From JAUPTX01 sp964652835 (GTDB lineage Bacteria; Patescibacteriota; Minisyncoccia; Phycocordibacterales; CSBR16-119), in the NCBI GenBank assembly GCA_964652835.1, contig CAZZCB010000004.1, forward strand, positions 1-50,092: DNA of 50,092 nt, in the 5' to 3' direction. The position numbers and the translations under genes were made by a program. Below the pieces are notes generated by a model that saw nothing but the letters and a program-made list of their open reading frames with translations, did no database searches and was not told where the DNA came from. Shown piece after piece: positions 28,959 through 38,496 of this stretch. The number at the start of each line of letters is the position of its first letter. Position 1 is the stretch's first letter.

Positions 28959-29738
28959 GTGACGGAAATCTCATATAAAGTAAAAGCGGGGGAATTTGAA
29001 GGACCTTTAGAGGTTCTTTTGGGTCTTATTGAAAAGCGAAAACTTTTTATAAATGAAATATCTCTCGCGGAAATCACAGACGACTACATCCGGTATATTC
29101 AAAATATTTCAAATAAAAAAATTGAGCATTACGCATCTTTTATCGCTGTGGCAGCGACTCTTATTTTGATAAAGTCTCGTTCACTCTTGCCGAACCTCAC
29201 TCTAACAGTAGAGGAAGAAGCGCAGGTGGACGATCTAGAAGCTCGTCTTCGTCTGTATAAAATTATCCAAGACGTGGGACAAGAGATTCAAAAAAAATAC
29301 GGTAAGCAAATTATTTTTCCAAAACTTCCGAAGAAAAATGAGGCTAGAGTTTTCAGTCCGGATAAACAGATTACAAAGGAGTTTATGCGAGAGCTCGGGC
29401 TTTCCGTCATCTCTGCCATACCAGAACCAAGAAAAGAAAAACTTCGCGAGGTTGAGATAGTGAAGGTAAAAAGTCTTAAAGAAATGATAGACGACTTAAC
29501 AGACAGAGTGATGAAAAGTTTTGAAAAGACAAACTTCAGCGATCTTTGGAAAGGTCAGAATTTCACAAGTAAGAAAGAGGAGAAAGTCACAGTTATCGTA
29601 AGTTTTTTGGCTGTGTTAGAATTAGTAAGATCTGGGATTATGGAAGCCTTTCAAGATGAATCTGGTGAGATAAATATTGAAAAGCAGGAAAAAAGGGAAG
29701 AGTCAGAGCCTGATGAATCGCCAGAGACTAACGACTAA
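28959..29738 (+). CDS. scpA: Segregation and condensation protein A
   Basis: Kleisin subunit of the SMC-ScpAB condensin that compacts and segregates the chromosome. It starts with GTG. The N-terminal SMC-binding region shows the kleisin pattern (FEGPLEVLLGLIEKRKLFI, EITDDYIRYI, AATLILIKSRSLLP), then a linker and the C-terminal winged helix (VTVIVSFLAVLELVRSGI). The length of 259 aa is normal. An acidic tail ends the protein. scpB follows after 11 nt, the usual arrangement. Confidence 0.95.
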   Translation: MTEISYKVKAGEFEGPLEVLLGLIEKRKLFINEISLAEITDDYIRYIQNISNKKIEHYASFIAVAATLILIKSRSLLPNLTLTVEEEAQVDDLEARLRLYKIIQDVGQEIQKKYGKQIIFPKLPKKNEARVFSPDKQITKEFMRELGLSVISAIPEPRKEKLREVEIVKVKSLKEMIDDLTDRVMKSFEKTNFSDLWKGQNFTSKKEEKVTVIVSFLAVLELVRSGIMEAFQDESGEINIEKQEKREESEPDESPETND

Positions 29739-29749
29739 AATATATAATT

Positions 29750-30310
29750 ATGGAAAACACACAGCTTAGTTTAGATGCAAAAATCGAAGCACTTCTTTTT
29801 TATAAAGGAGAGCCTGTTTCGTTTAAAGAACTCGCGAAGTCTTTTGCTGTCTCTGAAGAAGAAGTTAAGACAGCCGTTTCCACTCTAACTGAAAAGCTTT
29901 CAGACCGCGGAATTTCTTTGGTGATAAATGAAAGAGAGGTGATGCTTGGCACAGCGCCACAGCTTTCCGGCTTTTTTGAAGAGCTAAGAAAAGAAGAACT
30001 AAACAAAGAGCTTTCGAGAGCTTCGCTTGAAACTTTGTCTATTGTTTTATATAAAGAAAAGGTAAGTAGGGCAGATATCGACTATATTCGTGGGGTTAAC
30101 TCTGGTTTTATCCTACGTAACCTTTCTGTTCGAGGACTGGTGGATAAAATTTCCGACACGAAAGATTCTAGGATTACGATGTATTCACCATCTTTAGAGC
30201 TTTTGTCACACCTCGGCGTTTCTAAAGTTTCTGATCTTCCTGACTTTGAAAGTGTGGTTAAAAATTTACAAGAAAAAGTTGATCAGATTTCCAATGAAAA
30301 TAATCGATAG
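29750..30310 (+). CDS. scpB: Segregation and condensation protein B
   Basis: Partner of ScpA in the condensin complex; two winged-helix domains. Recognisable elements are DAKIEALLFYKGEPVSFKEL at the start, SRASLETLSIVLYKEKVSRA and IDYIRGVNSGFILRNLSVRG in the second domain. The length of 186 aa is typical. Its end overlaps the start of the carboxypeptidase gene by 17 nt, tying chromosome segregation genes to the cell-wall genes that follow. Confidence 0.95.
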   Translation: MENTQLSLDAKIEALLFYKGEPVSFKELAKSFAVSEEEVKTAVSTLTEKLSDRGISLVINEREVMLGTAPQLSGFFEELRKEELNKELSRASLETLSIVLYKEKVSRADIDYIRGVNSGFILRNLSVRGLVDKISDTKDSRITMYSPSLELLSHLGVSKVSDLPDFESVVKNLQEKVDQISNENNR

Positions 30311-31286
30311 CGTAGGCGGAGACAATTTAACAAAAAGTGAAAAACAAAGCCTGGGAATCTTGGGTCTTACTTTGGTTTTAGCATCTTTCTATATTTTAGG
30401 AGCCAAGGCTCCTTTATATGAAGAGGAGGTTACTTTAGAGCAAACGGAATTTCTTTTAACTCAAATGACCGACAACAAAATAGACGAATTTTTTGAATCT
30501 TTAGATTTAAGAGCCTCTTCTGTCTTGATTGTAAATTCTGATACAAAACAAAAAATCTACGGAAGAGAAACAGATAGAGTTATGCCTCTAGCTTCACTAG
30601 TTAAAATAATGACAGCTGTTGTTGCGATGGAAAACATCGACGAGTCTGAGATTATAACTATCCCCAAAGAAGCGCTGGGACTGACAGGCGACAATGGCCT
30701 TCTTGTAGACGAAAAGTGGGAAAGAGACGAGCTTCTTCGTTTTATGCTTATAACCTCTTCTAACGACGGAGCAAGAGCTGTGGCAATGCATTTAGGTCAA
30801 AAGCTAGGGCAAGAAATCCCAGAGCAGTCAGTCGCAGTTTTTGTCGATTTAATGAATAAAAAGGCGAAAGATTTAGGACTTCAAAATACAATTTTCCTAA
30901 ACGAATCAGGGCTTGATCAAGAAGATGGTAAAAACGGCGGATATAGCAACTCTAAAGAGATTGTTAGTCTTTTTGATTATGCAATCAGAAACTATCCTGA
31001 TATTTTTTCATCTACATCTTTTGGCGAGAAAACATTTACTTCTGTTAGTATGAAAGATCACAAAGCACTAAATACAAATCCCAATGTTGGACAAGTTTTA
31101 GGAATATCTGCATCGAAAACTGGTTTTACAAATATTTCCGGAGGTAACCTCATAGTTTCTTTTAAAACACCAAAAGAAGAGACTGTGATAGTAGGAGTTT
31201 TAGGATCGACTTTTAGTGAAAGATTCACTGATATTGAAAAGTTATCCAGAACTACATTAAAAATTATAAATGAAGTACAATTATAG
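30294..31286 (+). CDS. D-alanyl-D-alanine carboxypeptidase (peptidase S11)
   Basis: Penicillin-binding protein of the DacA type that trims the terminal D-Ala of peptidoglycan stem peptides. All three active-site motifs are present: SLVK (Ser101-Lys104 in MPLASLVKIMTAV), SSN (155-157) and KTG (275-277 in SASKTGFTN). It is anchored by a hydrophobic segment at about residues 18-36. The start at 30294, inside the end of scpB, is chosen because the upstream extension is coding sequence of scpB in another frame. The C-terminal beta domain of PBP5 is lacking. mraY follows after 3 nt. Confidence 0.93.
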   Translation: MKIIDSVGGDNLTKSEKQSLGILGLTLVLASFYILGAKAPLYEEEVTLEQTEFLLTQMTDNKIDEFFESLDLRASSVLIVNSDTKQKIYGRETDRVMPLASLVKIMTAVVAMENIDESEIITIPKEALGLTGDNGLLVDEKWERDELLRFMLITSSNDGARAVAMHLGQKLGQEIPEQSVAVFVDLMNKKAKDLGLQNTIFLNESGLDQEDGKNGGYSNSKEIVSLFDYAIRNYPDIFSSTSFGEKTFTSVSMKDHKALNTNPNVGQVLGISASKTGFTNISGGNLIVSFKTPKEETVIVGVLGSTFSERFTDIEKLSRTTLKIINEVQL

Positions 31287-31289
31287 AAT

Positions 31290-32390
31290 ATGGATTTAAG
31301 CCTTTTAAAACTATTTTTGCCGGTAATCTTAACCTTTATTTTAGGTATTTTGATAACCCCAGGACTTACAAATATTTTTTACAAATATAAGCTTTGGAAA
31401 AAAGTTGCCAGAAAAGAAAACAAGATTGATGAAAATGTTCCAGTAAACAAATTTGGAGTAAGACCTGGAGACGTTTCTTTAGAATTTCAAAAAATCAACA
31501 ATTCACATGAAGAGTTAAAAACGCCAAGAGTTGGAGGGATTGTTATTTGGCTTAGTATTGCTTTATGTGCGGCCATCTTGTTTCTTTTGGCTGAAATCTT
31601 CCCGAACGTTGCAACTCAAAAAATAAACTTCGTTAGTAAAAATCAAACCCTTCTTCCTTTTCTGGCTCTTATTTTAGGTGCGCTTTGGGGTCTGGCCGAC
31701 GACCTGCTTTGTTCTTTCGTTTCAAAAGGTAAATTCTCAAATGGATTTCCTGGATGGATAATGTTTTCTTTCGTCGGAGTAGTCGGGGCACTTTTTGGGT
31801 TTTGGTTTTTCCATAAACTCGGAGTAAGCTCGATCTCAGTTCCTTTTTTCGAAACGACACTTTTCCTAGGTTCTCTTTTTGTACCTTTCTTTATATTGGT
31901 TACGCTCGGAGTTTTCTCAAGCGGTGTTATAGACGGAATAGACGGACTAGCTGGCGGGGTGATGGCGACAGTTTTCGCATCATACGCAACGATAGCCTTC
32001 TTCCAAAACCAAATAGATATCGCCGCTTTTTCAGCTGTGGTTGCCGGAGCAATACTTGCTTTTCTTTGGTTTAATATTCCACCAGCCAGATTTTATATGG
32101 GGGAGACAGGAATGCTTGCGCTTACTCTTACGCTTACAGTTATCGCATTCCTTACAGACCAAGTTCTGTTATTGCCGATAATCGGTTTTCCTCTTTTCTT
32201 CACTTCGCTTTCTTCTTTCCTTCAAATAATTTCCAAAAAGCTCTACGGGCCAAACGGACGGATTTTTAGGGTCGCGCCAGTACATCACCACTTCGAAGCT
32301 ATCGGCTGGTCACGAGCAAAAATAACTATGCGTTACTGGATTATTTCTGTAGTGTTCGCGGTTAGCGGGATAGTGATCGCACTTCTTTAA
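31290..32390 (+). CDS. mraY: Phospho-N-acetylmuramoyl-pentapeptide-transferase
   Basis: Integral membrane enzyme that makes lipid I from UDP-MurNAc-pentapeptide and undecaprenyl phosphate. Ten or so spans. Catalytic signatures: LADDLL (usually DDY), IDGIDGLAGG, the FYMGETG loop and the VAPVHHHFEAIGW histidine cluster. The first cytoplasmic loop (about residues 45-75) is longer than usual and holds GVRPGDVSLEFQK before TPRVGGI. Gene order mraY-ftsW-murG matches the core of the dcw cluster, with murC, murD and ftsZ absent from this stretch. Confidence 0.95.
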   Translation: MDLSLLKLFLPVILTFILGILITPGLTNIFYKYKLWKKVARKENKIDENVPVNKFGVRPGDVSLEFQKINNSHEELKTPRVGGIVIWLSIALCAAILFLLAEIFPNVATQKINFVSKNQTLLPFLALILGALWGLADDLLCSFVSKGKFSNGFPGWIMFSFVGVVGALFGFWFFHKLGVSSISVPFFETTLFLGSLFVPFFILVTLGVFSSGVIDGIDGLAGGVMATVFASYATIAFFQNQIDIAAFSAVVAGAILAFLWFNIPPARFYMGETGMLALTLTLTVIAFLTDQVLLLPIIGFPLFFTSLSSFLQIISKKLYGPNGRIFRVAPVHHHFEAIGWSRAKITMRYWIISVVFAVSGIVIALL

Positions 32391-32399
32391 AATTATAAT

Positions 32400-33506
32400 A
32401 TGGAAAATAAAGGAAAAATCGACAACGTATTTTTAGGTATTGTTATTGCACTTTTAGTGTTCGGTCTTTTTTCTTTTGTTTCTGCTTCTTTTGGTATTTT
32501 GGCTAAAAACGAAGCAAAATTCGCTGGAGTTCTTTTCAGTCAAACTATCGGTCTTCTTACAGGACTTGGACTGATGTATGTTTGCTCTAGAGTTCCTTAT
32601 AAATTTTGGAGACAATACGCTTTTTATTTTTTTGCTGCATCGTTAGTTATAACCTTGCTTGTTTTTATTCCAGGGCTCGGACAAGAACACGGCGGGGCAA
32701 AAAGATGGATAAATATTGCCGGGATTAGTTTCCAGCCAGTGGAGTTTTTAAAAGTTTCTTTTATATTTTATTTTGCTGGATGGCTTTCTTGGGTTAAAAG
32801 TAAAGCCAAGGAAATTAAATTCGGTGTTTTACCTCTACTTGTAATTTTAGGAGTAGTTGCAGGGATTCTGATTCAGCAACCTGATACAAAAAGTATAATC
32901 CTACTTCTTCTTGCGAGCGCTGGGATGCTCGTGGCTTCTGGAGTTCCGTGGAAATACATCTTAGGTCTAGCCGGGGTCGGTATTTTCGTTCTAGGGGTTT
33001 TAGTTATGGCTAGACCATACCTGAAAGATAGAGTTATGACTTTTATAGACCCGACTCACGACGTAAGCGGTAAATCATATCAGCTTAATCAGTCGCTGAT
33101 AGCTATCGGATCTGGCGAACTCTTTGGTAGGGGTCTCGGTAAAAGCGTGCAGAAGTTTACATATCTTCCTGAACCACAAGGAGACTCTATCTTTGCGGTA
33201 ATAGGCGAGGAGTTCGGCTTTATTGGAACCTCAATCCTGATAATCCTTTACCTGGCTTTTGCCTTAAGGGGTATGAAAATAGCATTTAACGCCCCAGACT
33301 CTTTTTCTAGACTTATGGTGGTTGGACTTGTTATACTACTTCTAGCCCAGTCTTTTATGAACATTGCTTCGAGTATCGGGCTTTTCCCGCTAACCGGAGT
33401 ACCACTGGTTTTTATAAGTCACGGAGGAACTTCGCTTATGTTTTCGCTTGCAGTGGTGGGGATTATATTAAATATTTCAAGACAGAAATCTAAAATAAAT
33501 TTATGA
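32400..33506 (+). CDS. ftsW: Lipid II polymerase FtsW (SEDS family)
   Basis: SEDS-family glycosyltransferase that polymerises lipid II for division septa. About ten hydrophobic spans. Family motifs are GAKRWINIAGISFQPVEFLK, the periplasmic YQLNQSLIAIGSGELFGRGL and FAVIGEEFGFIG, then GLFPLTGVPLVFISHGGTS. RodA is the closest alternative; position between mraY and murG favours FtsW. The last 4 nt overlap murG. Confidence 0.95.
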   Translation: MENKGKIDNVFLGIVIALLVFGLFSFVSASFGILAKNEAKFAGVLFSQTIGLLTGLGLMYVCSRVPYKFWRQYAFYFFAASLVITLLVFIPGLGQEHGGAKRWINIAGISFQPVEFLKVSFIFYFAGWLSWVKSKAKEIKFGVLPLLVILGVVAGILIQQPDTKSIILLLLASAGMLVASGVPWKYILGLAGVGIFVLGVLVMARPYLKDRVMTFIDPTHDVSGKSYQLNQSLIAIGSGELFGRGLGKSVQKFTYLPEPQGDSIFAVIGEEFGFIGTSILIILYLAFALRGMKIAFNAPDSFSRLMVVGLVILLLAQSFMNIASSIGLFPLTGVPLVFISHGGTSLMFSLAVVGIILNISRQKSKINL

Positions 33507-34630
33507 AAATAGTTTTAACAGGTGGTGGTGGAGGGCATTTTTATCCGATGATTGCCGTTGCGCAATCTCTAAATGAAAAAGCTCTGAAAGAAAAAATAAT
33601 AAGCTACGAACTTATTTATATTTCTGATTCTCCATACGACCAAAGAGCATTAGATGATGCAAATATTAAATTCTACGAACTTCCAACTGGAAAGAATCGT
33701 ATTTATTTTTCTATACAAAATATTTTCGACGCTATTAAAACTTTTTTTGCAATAATAAAAGCGATTTTTATGCTTTACGGTATTTTCCCAGATGTTGTTT
33801 TCAGTAAAGGTGGATATCCGTCAGTGCCGGTTGTTATCGCTGCAAGGTTTTTAGGAATACCTGTTGTTCTACATGAATCAGATTCTTATCCAGGCCGAGC
33901 AAACAAGATGGCTTCAAAATGGGCAAAGAAAATAGCTATCTCCTACAAAGAAGCTGCTGAATATTTACCGAAAGACAAAACAGCGTTCGTTGGGAATATA
34001 GTACGAAAAGACGTCAGGGATCCGCTTGAGGTTGGAGCTTATGAATATTTAAAACTAAATGCAGGACTTAAAACAATTATGATTGTTGGAGGTTCTCAAG
34101 GTGCGAAAGTAATAAACGATACAGTTATAAACTCACTTCCAGATTTACTAGAAAAGTATCAGATAATCCACCAAGTAGGAACGAAAAATTTCGAAGAAGT
34201 TAGTTCTTTAGCGGAAGTTATTTTAAAAGATAATCCAAACAAAGATAGATACAGTGCATATCCGTATCTAAACAAACTAGCACTCAGAATGTCTGCCGGA
34301 GTTGCTGATATTATAATCTCACGCGCTGGAGCAGGGTTTATTGCTGAGATAGCTTCTTGGGGGGTCCCATCTCTAATAGTTCCTATTTCAAATTCAAATG
34401 GTGACCATCAAAGAAAAAATGCTTACAACTATGCATCGACAGGTGCTTGCCAAGTTGTAGAAGAAAAAAATCTTACTCCGCATATTTTAGTTTCTGAAAT
34501 AAACAGAATACTAGAAGACCAGCAGATAAGCTTAAAGATGAAAGAAGCTACAAAACAGTTCGTTCATCCGGACGCAGAAGATAAAATAGCCGAAGAGATT
34601 ATAAAGATAGGTTTAAGTCACGAAAATTAA
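33503..34630 (+). CDS. murG: UDP-GlcNAc:lipid I N-acetylglucosaminyltransferase MurG
   Basis: Peripheral membrane GT28 enzyme turning lipid I into lipid II. The N-terminal TGGGGGHFYPMIAVAQ is the glycine-rich acceptor loop; FSKGGYPSVPVVIAA and HESDSYPGRAN follow; the C-terminal nucleotide-sugar domain has GGSQGAKVIND and SRAGAGFIAEIASWGVPSL (usually GALT, here GAGF). The length of 375 aa is normal. It overlaps ftsW by 4 nt and is followed by gltX after 3 nt. Confidence 0.96.
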   Translation: MKIVLTGGGGGHFYPMIAVAQSLNEKALKEKIISYELIYISDSPYDQRALDDANIKFYELPTGKNRIYFSIQNIFDAIKTFFAIIKAIFMLYGIFPDVVFSKGGYPSVPVVIAARFLGIPVVLHESDSYPGRANKMASKWAKKIAISYKEAAEYLPKDKTAFVGNIVRKDVRDPLEVGAYEYLKLNAGLKTIMIVGGSQGAKVINDTVINSLPDLLEKYQIIHQVGTKNFEEVSSLAEVILKDNPNKDRYSAYPYLNKLALRMSAGVADIIISRAGAGFIAEIASWGVPSLIVPISNSNGDHQRKNAYNYASTGACQVVEEKNLTPHILVSEINRILEDQQISLKMKEATKQFVHPDAEDKIAEEIIKIGLSHEN

Positions 34631-34633
34631 TTT

Positions 34634-35947
34634 ATGTCAGAAAGAAAAGTTGTTACAAGAATGGCACCCAGCCCAACAGGGAAATTTCACGTCGGAAGTG
34701 TTCGTACTGCGCTTTTTAACTATCTCTTCGCTCGTCAAAACGGCGGAAAATTTATTTTAAGAATAGAAGACACAGATAAAGAAAGATCGAAGAAAGAATT
34801 TGAGGCGGATATCGTAGAGGCTTTTGATTGGCTTGGATTTGATTATGACGAATTTTACCGACAGTCAGAAAGAACTGAAATTTATAAAGAACATATCCAA
34901 AAACTTATTGATAACGGCTTTGCTTATATTTCAAACGAAGAAGCTGCAGAGGAAGGGAAGAGAGGTTCAGTTATACGATTTAAAAACCCAAACAAATTGG
35001 TTAAATTTTCTGATGTTTTATTAGGAGATATTGAAGTAGATACAACAGACCTTGGCGACTTTGTTATTGCTAAAGATTCAGAAAATCCGCTTTACCATCT
35101 AACGGTTGTTGTTGACGATGGACTAATGGACGTGACTCACGTTATAAGAGGCCAGGATCATATTTCAAACACACCGAGACAAATCCTCATCTTAGAGGCT
35201 TTGGGCTTTGAGAGGCCAGTATACGCCCACATACCACTGATTTTGGCGCCGGATAAAACAAAGCTTTCAAAAAGACATGGGGCTTTGGCAACTCTAGAAT
35301 ATCGAGACTTGGGATACTTTAAAGAAGCTATGATAAATTTCATGGCTTTGATCGGATGGAACCCAGGGGACGAAAGAGAAATCTTTTCAAAGGGCGATCT
35401 GATTAAAGAATTTAAACTTGAAAAAGTTCAAAAAGGAGGCGGAGTATTTAACATTGAAAAACTAAACTGGTTTAATAAACAATACTTACTGAAGAAACCC
35501 AAAGAAGAAATAATGTCTGGAGTAGGGCGTTATGTAAATATTCCAGAAGAAATGTTAGAACGTGCTCTGCCAACTCTAACTGAAAGAATTCACAAATTCA
35601 GTGACTTAAAAGAAGAGAATTTGAGTTTCTATAACTCACTTCCACACTATGAGACGAAAGATTTGATTTGGAAAAACTCTGATGAATACCAAACTAAAAC
35701 TTATTTAGAAAATGTTATTTCTCTTTTAGAAGGAGCTGATTTTTCTTCAGTGGAGAGTATAAAGGAATCTGTTTGGAGTTATGCAGAAGAAAAGGGAAGA
35801 GGTGACGTTCTCTGGCCAACTCGTTTTGGTCTTTCAGGCCTCCAAAAATCTCCTGATCCTTTTACTCTGGCTTTTATTTTAGGAAAAGTAGAAACTATCG
35901 AAAGACTTAAAATCGCACACAAAAAAGTTTCTGAGATGATTTCTTAA
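34634..35947 (+). CDS. gltX: Glutamate--tRNA ligase
   Basis: Class I synthetase charging tRNA-Glu (and possibly tRNA-Gln if the cell relies on the amidotransferase route). It shows APSPTGKFHVGSVRTALFNY with the HIGH-like HVGS, RIEDTDKERS, VIRGQDHISNTPRQ and the KMSKS equivalent KLSKRHG. At 437 aa it is shorter than the usual 465-490, mostly in the C-terminal anticodon-binding region. It closes the scpA-gltX run; a long terminator follows. Confidence 0.96.
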   Translation: MSERKVVTRMAPSPTGKFHVGSVRTALFNYLFARQNGGKFILRIEDTDKERSKKEFEADIVEAFDWLGFDYDEFYRQSERTEIYKEHIQKLIDNGFAYISNEEAAEEGKRGSVIRFKNPNKLVKFSDVLLGDIEVDTTDLGDFVIAKDSENPLYHLTVVVDDGLMDVTHVIRGQDHISNTPRQILILEALGFERPVYAHIPLILAPDKTKLSKRHGALATLEYRDLGYFKEAMINFMALIGWNPGDEREIFSKGDLIKEFKLEKVQKGGGVFNIEKLNWFNKQYLLKKPKEEIMSGVGRYVNIPEEMLERALPTLTERIHKFSDLKEENLSFYNSLPHYETKDLIWKNSDEYQTKTYLENVISLLEGADFSSVESIKESVWSYAEEKGRGDVLWPTRFGLSGLQKSPDPFTLAFILGKVETIERLKIAHKKVSEMIS

Positions 35948-35949
35948 AA

Positions 35950-35992
35950 ATAAACAAAAACCTCTTACTTTATAAGAGGTTTTTGTTTATTT
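35950..35992 (+). terminator. Terminator of the scpA-gltX run
   Basis: Perfect 18-bp stem (35950-35967 with 35973-35990) with a T-rich 3' arm. Confidence 0.92.
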
Positions 35993-36024
35993 TATTTATC
36001 CACAACACGACATGTAAAATGGTG

Positions 36025-36030
36025 TATTAT
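36025..36030 (+). promoter_or_regulatory. -10 box, leaderless start at 36038
   Basis: TATTAT ends 7 nt before ATG. Confidence 0.48.
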
Positions 36031-36037
36031 ATAAATA

Positions 36038-37345
36038 ATGCCTAAAAATCTGATTAAAACCGCAATGATTATAAGTATGTTTGTTTTCGGAGGACAAATG
36101 GTTTTTGCTCAATCTGTTTCCGAGCTTGAAGCAGAAATCAAATCTCGAAATGAAGATATGCAAAACCTTCAGTCAGAGCTTTCAAAACTACGCTCAGAGC
36201 TGACTGTAATAAATCAAAAATCAAATACTTTAGGAAATGCAGTATCCGAGCTAGACACAACAAGAAAAAAACTCTTGACCGAGATAAAAATCGCCGAAGA
36301 TAAAATAGCTAGAGAAAACAGCTCTATTAAGATTTTAGAAATTGAAATAGGAGACAAGGAAACTTCTATAAACAAAGCTAAAAAAGCGATAAGCGTCGGT
36401 ATTGCCCAAATGAACGAACTTGATTCAGAAAGTATTGCCTATAAAATACTATCTCAGAAAAACTTCAGTGAAGCCGTGAACCGAACAAATGAAATAATTG
36501 ATTTTCAAAAAAGTCTGCGGGAAAATGTTTTCCAGCTTCGCCAAATACAGCAAAACTTGTCTGACACGATAACAGAAAAAGAAGAAGCAAAAAATAAACT
36601 TTTAACTTACAAAACAGAAGTGGATGGACAGAAAAAAGTTGTTGAGGGAAATAAAAAAGAAAAAGAAACTCTTTTAAAAGAAACAAAAAATCAAGAAGCT
36701 CAGTATCAGAAAATAATTGCAGAAAAAGAAAAACTTCGTGCTCAGTTTGAAGCCGAGCTCCAAGACCTTGAATCAAAAATTCAGTTTCAGCTAGATCCGA
36801 CATCTTACCCAAAAGCAAAGAATGGTATTTTGGCGTGGCCACTAGACGCAGTTCTCATAACCCAAAGATTTGGTCTCACAGAAGACTCTCCGACTCTTTA
36901 CAACCACAGAACTGGGGCTTGGCAGGGAAAGCACGCAGGAGTTGATTTTAGAGCAAACAACGACAAAGTTTACGCGATGGCTGACGGAATAGTTCTCGGC
37001 ACAGGAGATACAGATGGGGTTTGCCCGAGAGCAAGTACTGGTGTGTGGGTTTTGATAAAATACGATAACGGACTTGCGAGTACGTTCTTTCACCTGACCT
37101 CAACTGTAGTTAAAAAAGATCAGAGAGTAACTGCTGGTCAGCTAGTTGCTTATAGCGGAAACACAGGATATTCAACAGCGCCTCACTTACACGTTGGTCT
37201 TATGCCAGCTTCTTTGGTTTCTGTGAAGACTTGGCCGAGTGCTGGTTGTCCAGGAAAAATGTATACGACTCCGGTTGTGGCAGGTTCTCAGTATTTAAAT
37301 GCGCTGGACTATTTACCGAAAGCTACAGACGCAATGTATAAATAA
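36038..37345 (+). CDS. EnvC-like secreted M23 peptidase with coiled coil
   Basis: Cell-wall hydrolase or hydrolase activator. The signal peptide spans about residues 1-24 (IISMFVFGGQMVFA). Long coiled coils (about 25-245, SVSELEAEIKSRNEDMQ onward) precede a LytM/M23 domain with zinc-site elements HAGVDFRA and HLHVG, suggesting an active metallopeptidase rather than a degenerate EnvC. Several cysteines (VCPRAS, GCPGKM) may form disulfides. An EnvC/NlpD-type role in cell separation fits its position after the division genes, but its own -10 box indicates separate expression. Confidence 0.92.
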   Translation: MPKNLIKTAMIISMFVFGGQMVFAQSVSELEAEIKSRNEDMQNLQSELSKLRSELTVINQKSNTLGNAVSELDTTRKKLLTEIKIAEDKIARENSSIKILEIEIGDKETSINKAKKAISVGIAQMNELDSESIAYKILSQKNFSEAVNRTNEIIDFQKSLRENVFQLRQIQQNLSDTITEKEEAKNKLLTYKTEVDGQKKVVEGNKKEKETLLKETKNQEAQYQKIIAEKEKLRAQFEAELQDLESKIQFQLDPTSYPKAKNGILAWPLDAVLITQRFGLTEDSPTLYNHRTGAWQGKHAGVDFRANNDKVYAMADGIVLGTGDTDGVCPRASTGVWVLIKYDNGLASTFFHLTSTVVKKDQRVTAGQLVAYSGNTGYSTAPHLHVGLMPASLVSVKTWPSAGCPGKMYTTPVVAGSQYLNALDYLPKATDAMYK

Positions 37346-37353
37346 CAGCAAAT

Positions 37354-37647
37354 ATGAAAAATATAGATCAGTCGCAACCCAAGAAAAAATTAGCAGGTGG
37401 GTTTACAGAAAAAGTTCTAAGCGTAGTTAGCGGTATTCCAAAAGGAAAGACTCTTTCATATAAACAGGTAGCAGAAAAAGCCGGAAGCCCCGGAGCTTTT
37501 AGAGCCGTCGGAAGTATTTTAAAGCAAAACTATGATCCTCGGGTTCCTTGCCATAGAGTTATAAGAAGTAACGGAGAAATAGGTGAATACAATAGAGGGA
37601 AAGAAAATAAGCTGATTATCCTCAGGAAAGAAGGTGCTTTATCTTAA
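37354..37647 (+). CDS. MGMT-family DNA alkyltransferase-like protein (97 aa)
   Basis: Methylated-DNA--protein-cysteine methyltransferase C-terminal domain. It has FTEKVLSVVSGIPKGKTLSY, the arginine-finger helix AFRAVGSILKQN and the catalytic PCHRVI with Cys66 intact, so it is not an ATL protein, which lacks that Cys. The N-terminal domain of Ogt/Ada is absent and the enzyme is only 97 aa, a compact form common in small genomes. It starts 8 nt after the M23 peptidase and is probably cotranscribed. Confidence 0.92.
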   Translation: MKNIDQSQPKKKLAGGFTEKVLSVVSGIPKGKTLSYKQVAEKAGSPGAFRAVGSILKQNYDPRVPCHRVIRSNGEIGEYNRGKENKLIILRKEGALS

Positions 37648-37655
37648 TTTTTTGT

Positions 37656-37661
37656 TAAAAT
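37656..37661 (+). promoter_or_regulatory. Extended -10 box, leaderless start at 37668
   Basis: TGT-TAAAAT ends 6 nt before ATG. Confidence 0.55.
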
Positions 37662-37667
37662 AATATT

Positions 37668-38021
37668 ATGAATTTACAAGCTGGATTTATAAGACTTAAA
37701 ACTTTAGTCGTAATCATTCTTATTTTAGTGGCCTTGGGGATGTTTGGTGTAAACGTTGAAGAAGATGTCGCAGGAAATGAAGATGTTCAAGATAACGTAT
37801 CGTACGTTTGGACTGGGGTGGTAAATTTTTGGGATAGATACTTGGCTGGTCCAGCAGACTATATTTGGAACGATGTTTTTGTAGATCTTATTTGGGGAGG
37901 CTTTATTGTAAATATGCAGGCGCTACGTAACGGAGAGGCTGCAACAAACTTTGAGCTCCAAGGAGACCTGCCTTATCAAAGTATCCCTGAGTTTATAGAC
38001 GGATATCAGTCACCGCAGTAA
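37668..38021 (+). CDS. Membrane-anchored Trp-rich protein, unknown (117 aa)
   Basis: Unrecognised. One hydrophobic segment near the N-terminus (about residues 10-27, LKTLVVIILILVALGMFGV) is followed by an acidic stretch and a Trp/Asp-rich region (NFWDRYLAGPADYIWNDVFV). No cysteines. The protein probably faces outward with a single anchor. A leaderless start is indicated. Confidence 0.7.
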   Translation: MNLQAGFIRLKTLVVIILILVALGMFGVNVEEDVAGNEDVQDNVSYVWTGVVNFWDRYLAGPADYIWNDVFVDLIWGGFIVNMQALRNGEAATNFELQGDLPYQSIPEFIDGYQSPQ

Positions 38022-38051
38022 TCACAGATTGTAATTTTGTATATTTAAATT

Positions 38052-38495
38052 ATGAAAAATTTAAAATTTAGGGTGTTTATAAATGCGCCAAGGAAAAAAG
38101 TTTGGGCAACTATGCTCGAAGACTCAACTTACAGAGAGTGGACAAAACCTTTCAATGAAACTTCATACTACGAAGGAGACTGGAGCGAAGGTTCAAAAAT
38201 TCTTTTTCTAGGCACAGACAAAGACGGGAAAGTTAACGGCGGAATGTATAGTCGTATTGCCAAAAATATTCCTTTCGAATATGTTTCGATTGAGCACTTG
38301 GGTGAAATTCATGATGGGGTGGAGAAGCCTTGGGGCGGTCCTGAGAATGGTTTTGAAAATTACAAATTTGAAGATGTCCCTGGGGGAACTGAACTCACTG
38401 TCGACTTAACAGGTATTCCAGATGAATATGCAGATATGATGAACGAAATGTGGCCAAAAGCTCTTGAAGTATTGAAGGCAATTTCAGAAAAATAA
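38052..38495 (+). CDS. SRPBCC / AHSA1-like domain protein (147 aa)
   Basis: START-like (SRPBCC) fold of the AHSA1 type: FRVFINAPRKKVWATMLEDSTYREWT at the start, the central GSKILFLGTDKDGK and the C-terminal helix MMNEMWPKALEVLKAI. Such domains bind hydrophobic ligands; the ligand is unknown. The -10 TATATT ends 6 nt before ATG. It converges with the YdeI-like gene only one base away. Confidence 0.85.
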   Translation: MKNLKFRVFINAPRKKVWATMLEDSTYREWTKPFNETSYYEGDWSEGSKILFLGTDKDGKVNGGMYSRIAKNIPFEYVSIEHLGEIHDGVEKPWGGPENGFENYKFEDVPGGTELTVDLTGIPDEYADMMNEMWPKALEVLKAISEK

Positions 38496-38496
38496 T